Shown here: in pieces, positions 8,335 through 20,156 of the stretch
Layout of the letters: the number at the start of each line of letters is the position of its first letter
How positions within the stretch are numbered: the first letter of the stretch is position 1
NCBI RefSeq assembly: GCF_000756385.1
Contig: NZ_JNFC01000023.1
Location: 124,001-188,000, forward strand
Source of the DNA: Sphingopyxis sp. LC363
GTDB taxonomy: Bacteria > Pseudomonadota > Alphaproteobacteria > Sphingomonadales > Sphingomonadaceae
Length of the DNA: 64,000 bases
Direction of reading: 5' to 3'
Translations under genes and position numbers: made by a program
The notes under the pieces: generated by a model
The model's input: the letters and a program-made list of their open reading frames with translations, nothing else
Database searches by the model: none
What the model was told of the DNA's origin: nothing

Positions 8335-9681
8335 TCAGGCCGCGACGCCCTCCGCCTGCTTCATCCACTCCGCGAGCTTCGCGCCCGCGCGCTGCGTATA
8401 GCCGAGCTTGCGGTCCTTCTTGCGCACATCCTCGGCGAGCGGCGGGAAGAGGCCGAAATTGACGTTCATCGGCTGGTAGGAGGACGCATCGGCGCCACCG
8501 GTTATATGGCCGAGCAGCGCGCCGAGCGCGGTTTCGGGCGGCGGCGGGGGCAAGGTGCGGCCGCCGAGCTCGGCAATGGCGAAACGCGCGGCGACGAGGC
8601 CGATCGCGGCGCTTTCGACATAGCCCTCGCAGCCGGTGATCTGGCCGGCGAAGCGGATATGCGGGGCGGATTTGAGGCGGAGCTGGGCGTCGAGCAGTTC
8701 GGGCGAGCGGATGAAGCTGTTGCGGTGGAGACCGCCGAGGCGCGCGAACTCGGCCTTTTCGAGGCCGGGGATGGTGCGGAACAGCTCGACCTGTGCGCCG
8801 TGTTTGAGCTTGGTCTGGAAGCCGACCATGTTCCAGAGCGTGCCGAGCGCATTATCCTGCCGCAGCTGGACCACCGCATAGGGCCAGCGCCCGGTGCGCG
8901 GATTGTCGAGACCGACCCCCTTCATCGGGCCGAAGCGGAGCGTTTCGGGGCCGCGCTCGGCCATGACCTCGATCGGCATGCAGCCTTCGAAATAGGGGGT
9001 GTCCTTTTCCCAGTCCTTGAAATCGGTCTTTTCGCCGTCGACCAGCCCCTGGACGAAGGCGTGATATTGCTCCTTGTCCATCGGGCAGTTGATATAGTCC
9101 TTGCCGTCGCCGATCGGCCCGACCTTGTCCCAGCGGCTCGCCATCCACGCGACGTCCATGTCGATGCTGTCGCGGTAGACGATGGGGGCGATCGCGTCGA
9201 AAAAGGCGAGCGCGTCCTTGCCGGTCGCGGTGCCGATGCTCGCGGCGAGGCCGGCGGCGGTGAGCGGGCCGGTGGCGACGATCGTCGGGCCTTCGGCGGG
9301 CAGCGTGTCGATGCGTTCGCGGACGATGGTGATATTGGGGTGCTCCGACAGCGCCTTGGTGACGCCGCCCGAGAAGAGGTCGCGGTCGACCGCGAGCGCC
9401 GAGCCCGCGGGGACCTTCGTCGCGTCGGCTTCGCGCATGATGATCGAGCCGAGCGACCGCATCTCGCGGTGGAGCAGGCCGACGGCGTTGCTGTCGCCGT
9501 CGTCGCTGCGAAAGCTGTTCGAGCACACCATCTCGGCGAGCGCGTCACCCTGATGCGCCGGGGTCATATCCCCGCCGCCGCGCATTTCGGAGAGGCGCAC
9601 GCGATAGCCGGCCTCGGCGAGCTGCCACGCCGCCTCGGAGCCCGCGAGGCCGCCGCCGATGATGTGAATGTCGTGCGCCAC
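8335..9681 (-). CDS. trmFO: methylenetetrahydrofolate--tRNA-(uracil-5-)-methyltransferase
   Basis: 448-residue FAD enzyme that forms m5U54 in the tRNA T-loop using methylenetetrahydrofolate and NAD(P)H. The N-terminal dinucleotide-binding motif [12 protein letters not shown] and the GidA-like [19 protein letters not shown] and [15 protein letters not shown] segments identify TrmFO. The start is GTG, since no ATG exists before the FAD motif. It converges on the EF-hand gene with a 9-base gap. The upstream neighbour is a divergent YhhN gene. Confidence 0.95.
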   Translation of the reverse strand: MAHDIHIIGGGLAGSEAAWQLAEAGYRVRLSEMRGGGDMTPAHQGDALAEMVCSNSFRSDDGDSNAVGLLHREMRSLGSIIMREADATKVPAGSALAVDRDLFSGGVTKALSEHPNITIVRERIDTLPAEGPTIVATGPLTAAGLAASIGTATGKDALAFFDAIAPIVYRDSIDMDVAWMASRWDKVGPIGDGKDYINCPMDKEQYHAFVQGLVDGEKTDFKDWEKDTPYFEGCMPIEVMAERGPETLRFGPMKGVGLDNPRTGRWPYAVVQLRQDNALGTLWNMVGFQTKLKHGAQVELFRTIPGLEKAEFARLGGLHRNSFIRSPELLDAQLRLKSAPHIRFAGQITGCEGYVESAAIGLVAARFAIAELGGRTLPPPPPETALGALLGHITGGADASSYQPMNVNFGLFPPLAEDVRKKDRKLGYTQRAGAKLAEWMKQAEGVAA

Positions 9682-9759
9682 TATTTACCCTAAACATTGA
9701 CTTGCAGTTGGTCCGCCGCGCACTAGGCCCATTGACGGCAAGATGCAAAGGGGCGGGCG

Positions 9760-10425
9760 ATGAGCAGCGAACAGGGTTGGGATCGGGCGCGGTGGCTGTG
9801 GTGGCTGGCGCTGGCCGGCGGCGTCGGATTCTTGGTCGCGGTGTTCCAGCGGCTCGATGGTCCTGCAATCTGGGCGTGGAAGGCGACGGGGGTTGGCTTC
9901 CTGGCGCTGTGGGCGGCCGCCAATGCGCGCGAAAGGAGCGGCTGGCTGATCGCGGCGGCGCTCGGTTTCGGGGCGCTCGGCGACTGGCTGCTCGATGCGA
10001 AGGGACTCGAGACAGGCGCGGTCGCATTCGTGGTCGGGCACATCATCGCGATCATCCTGTATCTGACCAACCGGCGGGCCGCGATGACGCCGTCGCAGCG
10101 CCTGCTCGGATGGCTGACCATGCCCGCGACGCTGGCGATCGTGTGGGGCATGCTGAGCCCCGCACCCGGCTGGTGGCACGCCGCCGTCTATTCGCTGTTC
10201 GTCGCCGCGATGGCGGCGGCGGCGTGGACCAGCCGTTTCCCGCGCTATCGCACGGGGGTGGGCGCGATGCTCTTCCTCGCGAGCGACCTGTTCATCTTCG
10301 CGGGCGAGGGCGCTGTTTTGTCCAAGGACGTCACGATGTGGCTCGTCTGGCCGCTCTATTTCGGGGGGCAGGCGCTGATCGCGTGGGGCGTGGTCAGCAC
10401 CTTGTCCAAGGAGGCGCGCGCCTGA
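9760..10425 (+). CDS. YhhN/TMEM86 family membrane protein (lysoplasmalogenase-like)
   Basis: 221 residues with about eight hydrophobic helices and little else. The conserved acidic pairs of the family are visible in GALGDWLLD and FLASDLFIF, with FVVGHIIAI between them. Eukaryotic TMEM86B and some bacterial homologues hydrolyse the vinyl-ether bond of lysoplasmalogens; whether that applies here is unknown. Its stop codon directly abuts that of the convergent host-attachment gene. Confidence 0.82.
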   Translation: MSSEQGWDRARWLWWLALAGGVGFLVAVFQRLDGPAIWAWKATGVGFLALWAAANARERSGWLIAAALGFGALGDWLLDAKGLETGAVAFVVGHIIAIILYLTNRRAAMTPSQRLLGWLTMPATLAIVWGMLSPAPGWWHAAVYSLFVAAMAAAAWTSRFPRYRTGVGAMLFLASDLFIFAGEGAVLSKDVTMWLVWPLYFGGQALIAWGVVSTLSKEARA

Positions 10426-10887
10426 TCAGGAAGGCGGCGCGGCTTCGCCGACGAGCAACGCCTCGATGTCGGGGATCGGGCGGTCGGTCATTTCCTTGAC
10501 ATGCTCGCCAACGATCCTTGCACTGACCTCCTTATGCCATAGCGGGCGCAGCTCGCCCATCGTGCGCGCGGGCGCGACGACGACGAGCGCATCGAATTTT
10601 CCAGATAGCGCCATCGCATTCACCTTTTCGGCGAGGTCGCGCGCGAAGCGGTCCTCTTCCTGCTGGTGGAAATCGGCTTCCTCCATCGTGTCCTGAAAGC
10701 CGCCGGCACCGGCGGGGCGGCTCGACCGGCCCGCGGCGTCGGTCTTGATATCGCTATCCTTGCGATCCCCGCGCTCGCGGTGTGAAGACATGCGCAAGTC
10801 GATTCGCAGCTCGTCGCCCTGATTGCGCAGGAACAGTGCCTTGCGGCCGTCGGCGACGAGGATGAGGGCGTTGTTGGGGAGGGTCAT
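10426..10887 (-). CDS. host attachment protein family (PF10116-like)
   Basis: 153 residues starting MTLPNNALILVADGRKALFL, the typical opening of proteins first described as required for attachment to host cells. A charged middle region (HRERGDRKDSD) is followed by DALVVVAPARTMGELRPLWHKEV, which resembles the RNA-binding eL15/baeRF fold of the wider family. No signal peptide, so a direct adhesin role looks doubtful. The ATG has GGAG within GAAGGAGCAAC upstream; the longer frame upstream runs through a repeat and is discarded. Confidence 0.82.
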   Translation of the reverse strand: MTLPNNALILVADGRKALFLRNQGDELRIDLRMSSHRERGDRKDSDIKTDAAGRSSRPAGAGGFQDTMEEADFHQQEEDRFARDLAEKVNAMALSGKFDALVVVAPARTMGELRPLWHKEVSARIVGEHVKEMTDRPIPDIEALLVGEAAPPS

Positions 10888-10993
10888 GGTAGTTGCTCCT
10901 TCTGACGGGAGCAACGCGTGGGGGGTAGGCAGGGTTTCGCGACGTGTCGGGACGGCGAGGCGGTTGGACGGGTTTCGGTCGGGAGCTACCTCG

Positions 10994-11134
10994 ATCCTCC
11001 CCGGCACGGGGAGGGGGACCACCGAAGGTGGTGGAGGGGCACGGGCGGAGTCGCGCGACGAATAAAGGGCAGGAAACACCTCGCGTGCCCCTCCACCATG
11101 CTTCGCATGGTCCCCCTCCCCCAAGGGGGAGGAC
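10994..11134. repeat. intergenic palindromic repeat, family B copy 2
   Basis: Bounded by ATCCTCCCC and GGGGGAGGA in inverted orientation, with the same GGGGAGGGGGACC, GTGGAGGGGC and CCCCTCCACCAT blocks as the other B copies. It lies 27 bases after the TauD-type dioxygenase stop and about 105 bases before the host-attachment start. The rest of this gap shows nothing else recognisable. Confidence 0.8.
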
Positions 11135-11161
11135 CGTCCGCTTCCCTCTCCCCAACAGTCG

Positions 11162-12010
11162 TCAGGCCAGCCCGTCCCATGCCGCGATCGTCGTGCGGTG
11201 GAGGAGGCGGTCGTGGCCGTCATAGCCGCCGGTCGCGCGGTGGAGGACCGAGCGATTGTCCCACATGACCAGCATGTCGGGCTCCCAGACATGGGTATAG
11301 CGAAACGCCTCGCGGCCCTGCCACTGGATCAGTTCGTAAAGCAGCGGCAGCCCCTCGGCATCGTCGAGCCCGTCGAAGCCGATGATATAGCCCGCGCAGC
11401 CGAACAGGCCCTTGCGGCCCGTTTCGGGATGAGCGCGGACGAAGGGATGCAACTGCGTTTCGAGCGCCTCGTCGCCCGAGCGGATATCCATGCTGCGGTT
11501 CTTGTCGTTTGCGCCGTACATGCCCTGCGGCGCGTAGCCCGCACGGGCGCTGTGGATCGCCTGCAACCCTTCGACGCGCGCGCGAAAGTCGGCGGGCATC
11601 GCGTCGAGCGCGGCGTGCTGGTTGGCGAATTCGGTGCTGCCGCCGACGGGCGGTATGGTGATGCCGAAGAGGCAGGTGCCGGCAGGCGGGCGGGCTTGAA
11701 AGCTCCAGTCGCTGTGCCAGTTTTCGGCGAAAAGCGGCGCGGTTTCGTCGGCTTTGCGCTTCACCGCGATGATATGGTCGTGGCCGGGGATCGGGCGAAT
11801 GAAGGGATCGTCGCCGAAGCCGCCGAAATAACGGGTGAAACGCTCGAGATCCGTCTCGCTCATTTTCTGGTCGGGGAAGGCGAGGACATGATGATCGAGC
11901 CATGCGGCGCGGATGTCGGCGATCGTTCCGGCGTCGAGCGGCTGCGTGAGGTCGACGCCGGTCACGCGCGCGCCGCACGCCTGGCCGCTGGGGATGATGG
12001 TGAGCGTCAT
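11162..12010 (-). CDS. TauD/TfdA-type Fe(II)/2-oxoglutarate dioxygenase
   Basis: 282 residues. The metal facial triad is visible: HSD in NWHSDWSF (His, Asp) and the distal His in NRSVLHRATGGYDG, with the 2-oxoglutarate-binding Arg in RLLHRTTI. The family couples 2-oxoglutarate decarboxylation to hydroxylation, for example of taurine or phenoxyacetates. No sulfonate or aryloxy uptake genes are adjacent, so the substrate is undetermined. The start MTLTIIPSGQACGARVTGVDL fits the family; an upstream in-frame GTG adds only 12 basic residues. Confidence 0.88.
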   Translation of the reverse strand: MTLTIIPSGQACGARVTGVDLTQPLDAGTIADIRAAWLDHHVLAFPDQKMSETDLERFTRYFGGFGDDPFIRPIPGHDHIIAVKRKADETAPLFAENWHSDWSFQARPPAGTCLFGITIPPVGGSTEFANQHAALDAMPADFRARVEGLQAIHSARAGYAPQGMYGANDKNRSMDIRSGDEALETQLHPFVRAHPETGRKGLFGCAGYIIGFDGLDDAEGLPLLYELIQWQGREAFRYTHVWEPDMLVMWDNRSVLHRATGGYDGHDRLLHRTTIAAWDGLA

Positions 12011-12176
12011 GGCAAGGATGCTGCGCCGATTGCTGCGTGCGGTCAATCGGCAGCGGCAAAGCGCCCCGAAAGATCGCCGAACCGATGGGGGTCGGGACGG
12101 TGAGGCGCCGGCAGTTCAGCCAGGCGCCATCTTTGCCGTCCTAATCTGATCCGCGGGGGCAAGACGGAGAAGACAG

Positions 12177-12563
12177 ATGTTCCTGTTCAAGAAACTGGCG
12201 TTGGCGGCGTTGATCGGCGCGAGCACCGTCGCGGCACTGCCCGCCGAGGCGGAGGCGCGCGATCGCCATCACCGCCATGGCTATTACGGCGATCGCGGTG
12301 ATTATCGCGATTACCGCCGCGACTATCGTCGCGATTACCGACGCGATTACAGGCGCGATTACCGGCGCAGCCACTATCGCGACCGCCGCTATTATTGCCG
12401 CCGCGGCAGCGGCGCCACTGGCCTGATCGTCGGCGGTGCCGCGGGCGCCCTGCTCGGCCGCGAAGTCGATCGCTACGGCGACCGCCTGCCCGGCACGATC
12501 ATCGGCGGCGCCGCGGGCGCGCTGATCGGGCGCGAGATCGATCGCGGCGGTCGCCGCTGCTGA
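12177..12563 (+). CDS. glycine-zipper 2TM domain protein with DYRR repeats
   Basis: 128 residues in three parts: a signal peptide (MFLFKKLALAALIGASTVAALPAEAEA), an Arg/Tyr/His-rich stretch with five consecutive DYRR units (residues 45-64), and two near-identical glycine-zipper hairpins, IVGGAAGALLGREVDRYGD and IIGGAAGALIGREIDRGG. Glycine-zipper domains insert in the outer membrane or oligomerise; SlyB and RcnB-type neighbours are the closest analogues. It is probably an envelope protein. Calculated charge is strongly positive. Confidence 0.8.
   Translation: MFLFKKLALAALIGASTVAALPAEAEARDRHHRHGYYGDRGDYRDYRRDYRRDYRRDYRRDYRRSHYRDRRYYCRRGSGATGLIVGGAAGALLGREVDRYGDRLPGTIIGGAAGALIGREIDRGGRRC
12309..12368 (+). 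repeat. five tandem 12-base units encoding DYRR
   Basis: Five in-frame 12-base units of the form GAYTAYMGNCGN encode DYRR five times, with synonymous drift between copies. Copy number is likely variable between strains through slippage or unequal recombination. Confidence 0.85.
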
Positions 12564-12726
12564 TCGGCGGATGACCGCCGGCTGGCGCTCGCGCCGCGCG
12601 CACCCAAGGGCCGCGCGGCGCGACGTCTGCCGGTCGGCCGCACAGGTTCATTTGCTGTCTGCGAATATGGCGGTAGAGTGGCTGTCCCGGCGGGGATCGT
12701 CCCGCTGTTCCCCATGGAGGCCGCTG

Positions 12727-13287
12727 ATGAAATTTCTGGCAAAACTGACGATGGCGGCCGGTCTCGGCCTGTCGCTGGCGGTCATCGCGCCACAGGGCAT
12801 CGCGGCGCTTCAGCAAGGCGCGAAGGCGCCTGATTTTACACTGAGCGCGGCGCAGGGCGGCAAGCCGTTCAACCTGTCGCTGAAACAGACGCTGAAGAAG
12901 GGGCCGGTGGTGCTCTATTTCTTCCCCGCCGCCTTTACGCCGGGCTGCACGCTCGAGGCGCATCTGTTCGCCGAGGCGAGCGACGATTTCAACAAGCTGG
13001 GCGCGCGCGTCGTCGGCGTCACCGCGGGCAATATCGATCGCGTCGCCGAATTTTCGAAGTCCGAGTGTCGCGACAAATTCGCGGTCGCGGCCGATCCGGG
13101 CGCGAAGGTCGCGGCGAAATATGATTCGACGATGCGGCGCCCCGACGGGACGATGCTGTCGAACCGGACATCCTATGTCATCGCCCCCAACGGGACGATC
13201 CTGCTCAGCTACACCGACAGCAAGCCGCAGGCGCATGTCGAAAAGACGATGGCGGCGGTAAGGGCGTGGAAGGCGCGGCGACGCTGA
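12727..13287 (+). CDS. exported peroxiredoxin (AhpC/TSA, BCP-like)
   Basis: 186 residues. An N-terminal signal sequence (residues 1-27, MKFLAKLTMAAGLGLSLAV...) precedes a thioredoxin-fold peroxidase. The peroxidatic Cys is in FFPAAFTPGCTLEAHLF, with the Thr three residues ahead that the family requires; a second Cys in KSECRDKF could be resolving. It reduces peroxides in the periplasm if the signal peptide is cleaved, which differs from cytoplasmic BCP. GGAGG precedes the ATG by six bases. The likely electron donor is not encoded nearby. Confidence 0.88.
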   Translation: MKFLAKLTMAAGLGLSLAVIAPQGIAALQQGAKAPDFTLSAAQGGKPFNLSLKQTLKKGPVVLYFFPAAFTPGCTLEAHLFAEASDDFNKLGARVVGVTAGNIDRVAEFSKSECRDKFAVAADPGAKVAAKYDSTMRRPDGTMLSNRTSYVIAPNGTILLSYTDSKPQAHVEKTMAAVRAWKARRR

Positions 13288-13319
13288 TCGGGAGCTGAGG
13301 CGGTAATGGCCGGAACCTA

Positions 13320-13412
13320 CCGTCGCCCCCGCGAAGGCGGGGGCCGCTAGCGGCCTTTATTCAGCGCTGTTGCGCAAACCGACAGCGGCCCCCGCCTTCG
13401 CGGGGGCGACGG
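13320..13412. repeat. REP-like inverted pair, family A copy 2
   Basis: Two inverted family A arms (CCGTCGCCCCCGCGAAGG... and its complement) around a ~37-base spacer. It lies between the convergent peroxiredoxin and amidohydrolase genes, 32 and 40 bases from their stops. Confidence 0.9.
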
Positions 13413-13452
13413 TTGTGGAATGTCCGCTCCCCACCCCAAAGCCGCTATCGGG

Positions 13453-15522
13453 CTATTTCGGAGCGCCGCTATACCCCGCCGCTTTCCGCAGCGCGTCGGC
13501 GTCCATGACATAGCCGTCGCTGACCACGGTCACGACGCGGCGGAGCGCGCCGAGGTCGGTCGCGGCGTCGCCGTCGACGAGAACCATGTCGGCTTCTTTG
13601 CCCACCGCGATCGAGCCGGTGCGTTTGTCGGCGCCGACGACGTGTGCCGGAAGGATCGTCGCGCTCTGGATCGCTTCGGCGGGGGTGAAGCCCGCCTGCC
13701 GGTAGATTTCGAGTTCGCGGATCAGTTCGATCCCCCAACCATCGGTGCCGGCGACGATCGGCACGCCCGCCTTGTGCAGCCGGCGCACGAGCTCGACCAT
13801 CTTCGCATAGCTTTTGCGATAGTCGTCGCGTGTCAGCCCCTCGACGAGCGGATAACCGCCCGCCGTGAACGCGGACCGTTCGATAACGGGCGAGATGATG
13901 CCCATATAGGGGGCATAAGCCGGATGCGGCTTGCCGCCGTCCTGCGTCAGCATGCCCTCGAAGATCACGATTGTCGGGTCGACGATCGTCTTTTTCGCCG
14001 CGAGATCGGCGATGAAGCCCTTCATCAGCGGGGCGTCGAGGTCGACGTCCTTGAAATAGCGCGCGGGCCCTTCCATCCGCGCCCTTGTGTTCGATTTGTC
14101 GATCACCTCGCGCGGCATCGATTCCATCACGACGAAATTGAGGTGCGTGAGTTCGTCATAGCCCGCGGCGACCGCCTCGCTCGGCTTCATCGTTGCAGGG
14201 ACATGGCCGTGGACGTGGAGGCCGAGCCTGTGTGCTTCGGCGGCGGCGGGGGCGATCCACGCGGGATTCATCGAGGTATAGAATTTGACGCCCCAGAGGC
14301 CCGCTTCCTTGACCCGGCGCACGGCCGCGATCGCTTCTTCGGCGCTGCCGACCACCTCGGCGCCCTGCGCCGCGAGCGGGTCCTTCTTGTCGATGATGAC
14401 CGAGATGAAGGGCTCGCCCATCAGCAAACTGCCCTCGGCGCGGCGCTTGGTCGCGTCGACCGCGCGGTCGAAGGTCGTGCCGGGGCTGCGGAAGCTGGTG
14501 ATCCCGTTCGCCATGTTCGAGAGCACGTCCCAATCGTCGCCGATATGAAGGTGGCTGTCCCAGATGCCCGGCACCAGCGTCTTGCCGCGCCCGTCGATGA
14601 CACGCGTCCCGGCGGGCGCTTTCAGCGATCCGGCGGCGCCGATCGCGGCGATCCTGCCATCCTGCGCGAGCACCGCGCGCGACGTGAGGAAAGTACCCTT
14701 GTCGGCGTCGAACAGCTGGACATTGTCGAACAGCACGGGGGCCTTGGCGGCGGGGGTCAGGAAACGGCTAGCGACGCCGGCGACCGCTTCGGCCGTCGCC
14801 TTTTCCTGAACGTCGCGGAGTTGCTTGAGCGCGCCCTCATAGCCCGCCGGAATGACCGAGATATAGCTGATGTCGGCGAAATGGCGCTTGTTTTCGTCGA
14901 GCCAGACGGGGAGCGGCGAGGGCAGGATGCCGCTGATGAAAGCGAGCTGGACCGTCTTGGGGCCACCGGGCCCCTGAATGACCTCGGTCGGGCCGAAGGT
15001 CATATGGCCTTTGCCGCTCGGCAGGAAGGCGAGCCCGGCGTCGCCCGCGGCCGCGAGCGCGTCGATCAGCGGGGCGTTGGCGATGCCGACGCCGCCCGCC
15101 GGGATGTACCAGCCGCCGGCGGCGGCTTCGCCCGCATCATTGGCGGTTTTCCAGCTCGCGCGGCCGTTTGCGACGCGAAACTCCTCGGCCGCGTCGCCCG
15201 ACATGGTGACGCCGCGGACGGTCACCGCCGCGATCGTGCCGTCGGGTGCGAAGGTCGTGACCTGGTCCATCTCGGTGATCCAGCCGCGCAGTTCCTGCGA
15301 CCAGCGATAGGCGGTGCGGCCATCGGGAAGCTGCCAGCGCCACTGATTGCCGTGCTGCCCGGCTTCGGAGACGACCGAATAGCGCACCGCATCGGCGGGG
15401 GGCTTCAGCAATTCCTCTTTGGGGACGGGCTTCGACTGCGCGGCGGGGGCGGGCGCTTCATGGGCGTGGACGGCAACGGGCGCGGCGGAGGCCAGCAGGG
15501 CGGCGATCAACAGGAGGCGCAT
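13453..15522 (-). CDS. secreted amidohydrolase family metallo-hydrolase
   Basis: 689 residues with a signal peptide (MRLLLIAALLASAAPVAVHA). Residues ~30-270 form an N-terminal domain that I do not recognise, with β-rich character. The amidohydrolase barrel follows: HLH in GIWDSHLHIGDDW, a carboxylated-Lys candidate in GVKFYTSMNP, HGH in LHVHGHVPATM, and the catalytic Asp in VAGTDGWG. It resembles imidazolonepropionase-like or Xaa-Pro-dipeptidase-type amidohydrolases. The substrate is unknown. Secretion suggests hydrolysis of peptides or amides in the periplasm. Confidence 0.85.
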   Translation of the reverse strand: MRLLLIAALLASAAPVAVHAHEAPAPAAQSKPVPKEELLKPPADAVRYSVVSEAGQHGNQWRWQLPDGRTAYRWSQELRGWITEMDQVTTFAPDGTIAAVTVRGVTMSGDAAEEFRVANGRASWKTANDAGEAAAGGWYIPAGGVGIANAPLIDALAAAGDAGLAFLPSGKGHMTFGPTEVIQGPGGPKTVQLAFISGILPSPLPVWLDENKRHFADISYISVIPAGYEGALKQLRDVQEKATAEAVAGVASRFLTPAAKAPVLFDNVQLFDADKGTFLTSRAVLAQDGRIAAIGAAGSLKAPAGTRVIDGRGKTLVPGIWDSHLHIGDDWDVLSNMANGITSFRSPGTTFDRAVDATKRRAEGSLLMGEPFISVIIDKKDPLAAQGAEVVGSAEEAIAAVRRVKEAGLWGVKFYTSMNPAWIAPAAAEAHRLGLHVHGHVPATMKPSEAVAAGYDELTHLNFVVMESMPREVIDKSNTRARMEGPARYFKDVDLDAPLMKGFIADLAAKKTIVDPTIVIFEGMLTQDGGKPHPAYAPYMGIISPVIERSAFTAGGYPLVEGLTRDDYRKSYAKMVELVRRLHKAGVPIVAGTDGWGIELIRELEIYRQAGFTPAEAIQSATILPAHVVGADKRTGSIAVGKEADMVLVDGDAATDLGALRRVVTVVSDGYVMDADALRKAAGYSGAPK

Positions 15523-15602
15523 CTTCTCTCTTCCCCAAAGAACGGACGGCGTAAGGTCCGACGATGGTGGGGAATTTCAGCGCACGAAGCAAGATGCGGC
15601 TG

Positions 15603-15913
15603 TCAGCAGTCGCGCTTCTGGAGGCTCACGACCGCATGGATCGGCAGTTCGGCGTAGATGTGCGGGAAGAGGTCGCCGCCGCGCGCGGGTTCCCAGCGGA
15701 TGGCGTCGCCGAGGAGGACAAGGTCGACCTCGGCGATCATCAGCCCGGTTTCGCCCGCGAAATATTTGGCGATCGTCGTCTCGAGCTGCCCGGCGGTCGA
15801 CAGGTGGATATAGCCGTCGGCGATATCCACCGGTGCGCCTCGGAAGACGCGTTCGCGCTCGAAATCCGCCCATTGCTGCGCGGTCAGCACCTTGAAGGCC
15901 GTGGCGGGCGTCG

Positions 15914-15917
<4 letters not shown>
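15603..15917 (-). CDS. DUF952 family protein
   Basis: 104 residues. The features seen, GYIHLSTAGQLETTIAKYF followed by EVDLVLLGDAIRWEPARGGDLFPHIY, are those of the DUF952 family, which has an ADP-ribosyltransferase-like fold and no proven activity. Its ATG overlaps the gyrA stop by three bases, so it is cotranscribed with gyrA. It is cytoplasmic. Confidence 0.85.
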
Positions 15918-18649
<2,732 letters not shown>

Positions 18650-18884
18650 GACCCGGCCTTTTTCTGCTCTTTCGGGAGATGGATTTGGTCTAGCCCATGG
18701 GTGCGGGAAAGACCAGCGATTCGGTCGCTTTGCCGGGATTTTTTTACCTGCGAAAACGGCGGCGAAGGTGCGGGAAAACAAGGTGAAGGCGTGACGTCAT
18801 CGCGGCGCATCGCGGGGCTTGCCAATCGCTTCACCGGTCCTAAAGCTTCACCGCGATGACCGCTGCCGAAAAAAGCTGGCGCCG

Positions 18885-20099
18885 ATGGCCCTGATCGCGC
18901 TGGTCGGCGCTTCCGAAACGCTGCCCGACGGGTCGCTGCGCGCGCTCGTCACCGTCGCCGGCGAGACGCTGTTCGAGCGTCAGGCGGCGCGTCTGGCCGA
19001 CGTCGGGGTGACGCATATCGCAGTCGCGGTCGCCGCGGTCCCTGCCGAACTGCTCGCGACCTGCGACCGCATTCGCCGTCGCGGGATCAAGGTGACTCCG
19101 GTGCGCGCGGCGAGCGACCTCGTCCCGCTGGTCGAGGCCGACGACCGGATCATCCTCGTCGCCGACGGCCTCCGCGCCGGTGGCACGCATTACGCGGCAA
19201 TCGCAAAGCCCGGATCTCCCGCGATCCTCGTCACCGGCGACACGATGCTGACGCAGGGTTTCGAGCGGATCGACGCGACGCGGCGCTGGGGCGGCCTCGC
19301 CTCGATCTCCCAGCCGATGGTCGCCGAACTCGCGGGCATGCCGGGCGAATGGGACATGATGCTGACCCTGCTGCGACTCGCGGTGCAGGCGGGCGCTCGG
19401 CGGCTCTATTGCGAGCCCGCCCTGTTCGAGCAGGGCGAGATCGCGATCGTCGCCGATCGCCCGACCGCGGCGCTGATCGAGCGATCGAGCCTGCAACAGG
19501 TCGAATATGGCGGCATGGGGCTCGGGCGGTCGGCGATCATGATGCCGGTGATCCGGCTCGCGGGGCCGCTGCTCGTCAAATCGCCGACAACCGCACGCTA
19601 TCTGCCGCATGTCACCGCGCTCTTGTGGGTGGCGGTCGCGCTGCTCGCCGCGAGCGGCCTCGCGGCGGCGGGCGCGCTCGTCGCGGTCCTCGGCGGGCTG
19701 GGGCTGGCGGCGATGCGCTTCCTGTCGGCGTTTCGCGCCGAAAGCGCCGCTCAGGACCGGGCGCGCGACGTCATCCGCTCTTTTGCATGGGTGTTGCTCG
19801 CGGTCTTTCCCTGGCTGCTGTCGCTCGCCGGGCCGGGGCACAAGATGCCGCTCTTTTCGGAAGCCGCGCTCGCGCCATGCCTCGCCGCGGCGATCCTGCT
19901 GGCGCGCGCGCTCTATGAGGATTCGGGCGAGCGGCGGCGCTTTCACTGGCTGCTGCCCGATGCGGACGAGGCTTGGATCTTGCTCGCCCCCGCGCTGCTG
20001 TTCGGCTTTGCCCCGCTGATGTTCGCGATCCTGCCACTGCTCGCGCTGCTCCAGATCCTGCTGTGGCTCCGTCTCGCACGTCGTCCCGAGGCGCGGTAA
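18885..20099 (+). CDS. nucleotidyltransferase-like protein fused to membrane domain
   Basis: 404 residues, not confidently assigned. Residues 1-230 look like a Rossmann-type nucleotidyltransferase fold (LVTVAGETLFERQAARLADVGVTHIAVAV, then ILVADGL and ILVTGDTML). After VIRLAGPLLVKSPTTARYLPH, residues ~250-400 contain about five hydrophobic helices. The order recalls sphingomonad fusions of a sugar- or inositol-phosphate nucleotidyltransferase with a CDP-alcohol phosphotransferase, but the DG-x2-AR motif of the latter is absent, so the membrane part may be a degenerate relative. The ATG at MALIALVGA is preferred over an upstream one within the gyrA promoter region. It is first of three apparently linked uncharacterised genes. 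Confidence 0.6.
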   Translation: MALIALVGASETLPDGSLRALVTVAGETLFERQAARLADVGVTHIAVAVAAVPAELLATCDRIRRRGIKVTPVRAASDLVPLVEADDRIILVADGLRAGGTHYAAIAKPGSPAILVTGDTMLTQGFERIDATRRWGGLASISQPMVAELAGMPGEWDMMLTLLRLAVQAGARRLYCEPALFEQGEIAIVADRPTAALIERSSLQQVEYGGMGLGRSAIMMPVIRLAGPLLVKSPTTARYLPHVTALLWVAVALLAASGLAAAGALVAVLGGLGLAAMRFLSAFRAESAAQDRARDVIRSFAWVLLAVFPWLLSLAGPGHKMPLFSEAALAPCLAAAILLARALYEDSGERRRFHWLLPDADEAWILLAPALLFGFAPLMFAILPLLALLQILLWLRLARRPEAR

Positions 20100-20156
20100 A
20101 CAACAGTCTTCAAGGTTTAAGGCCTATTAACGTCATGCTGATATTGGCGGACGCGC

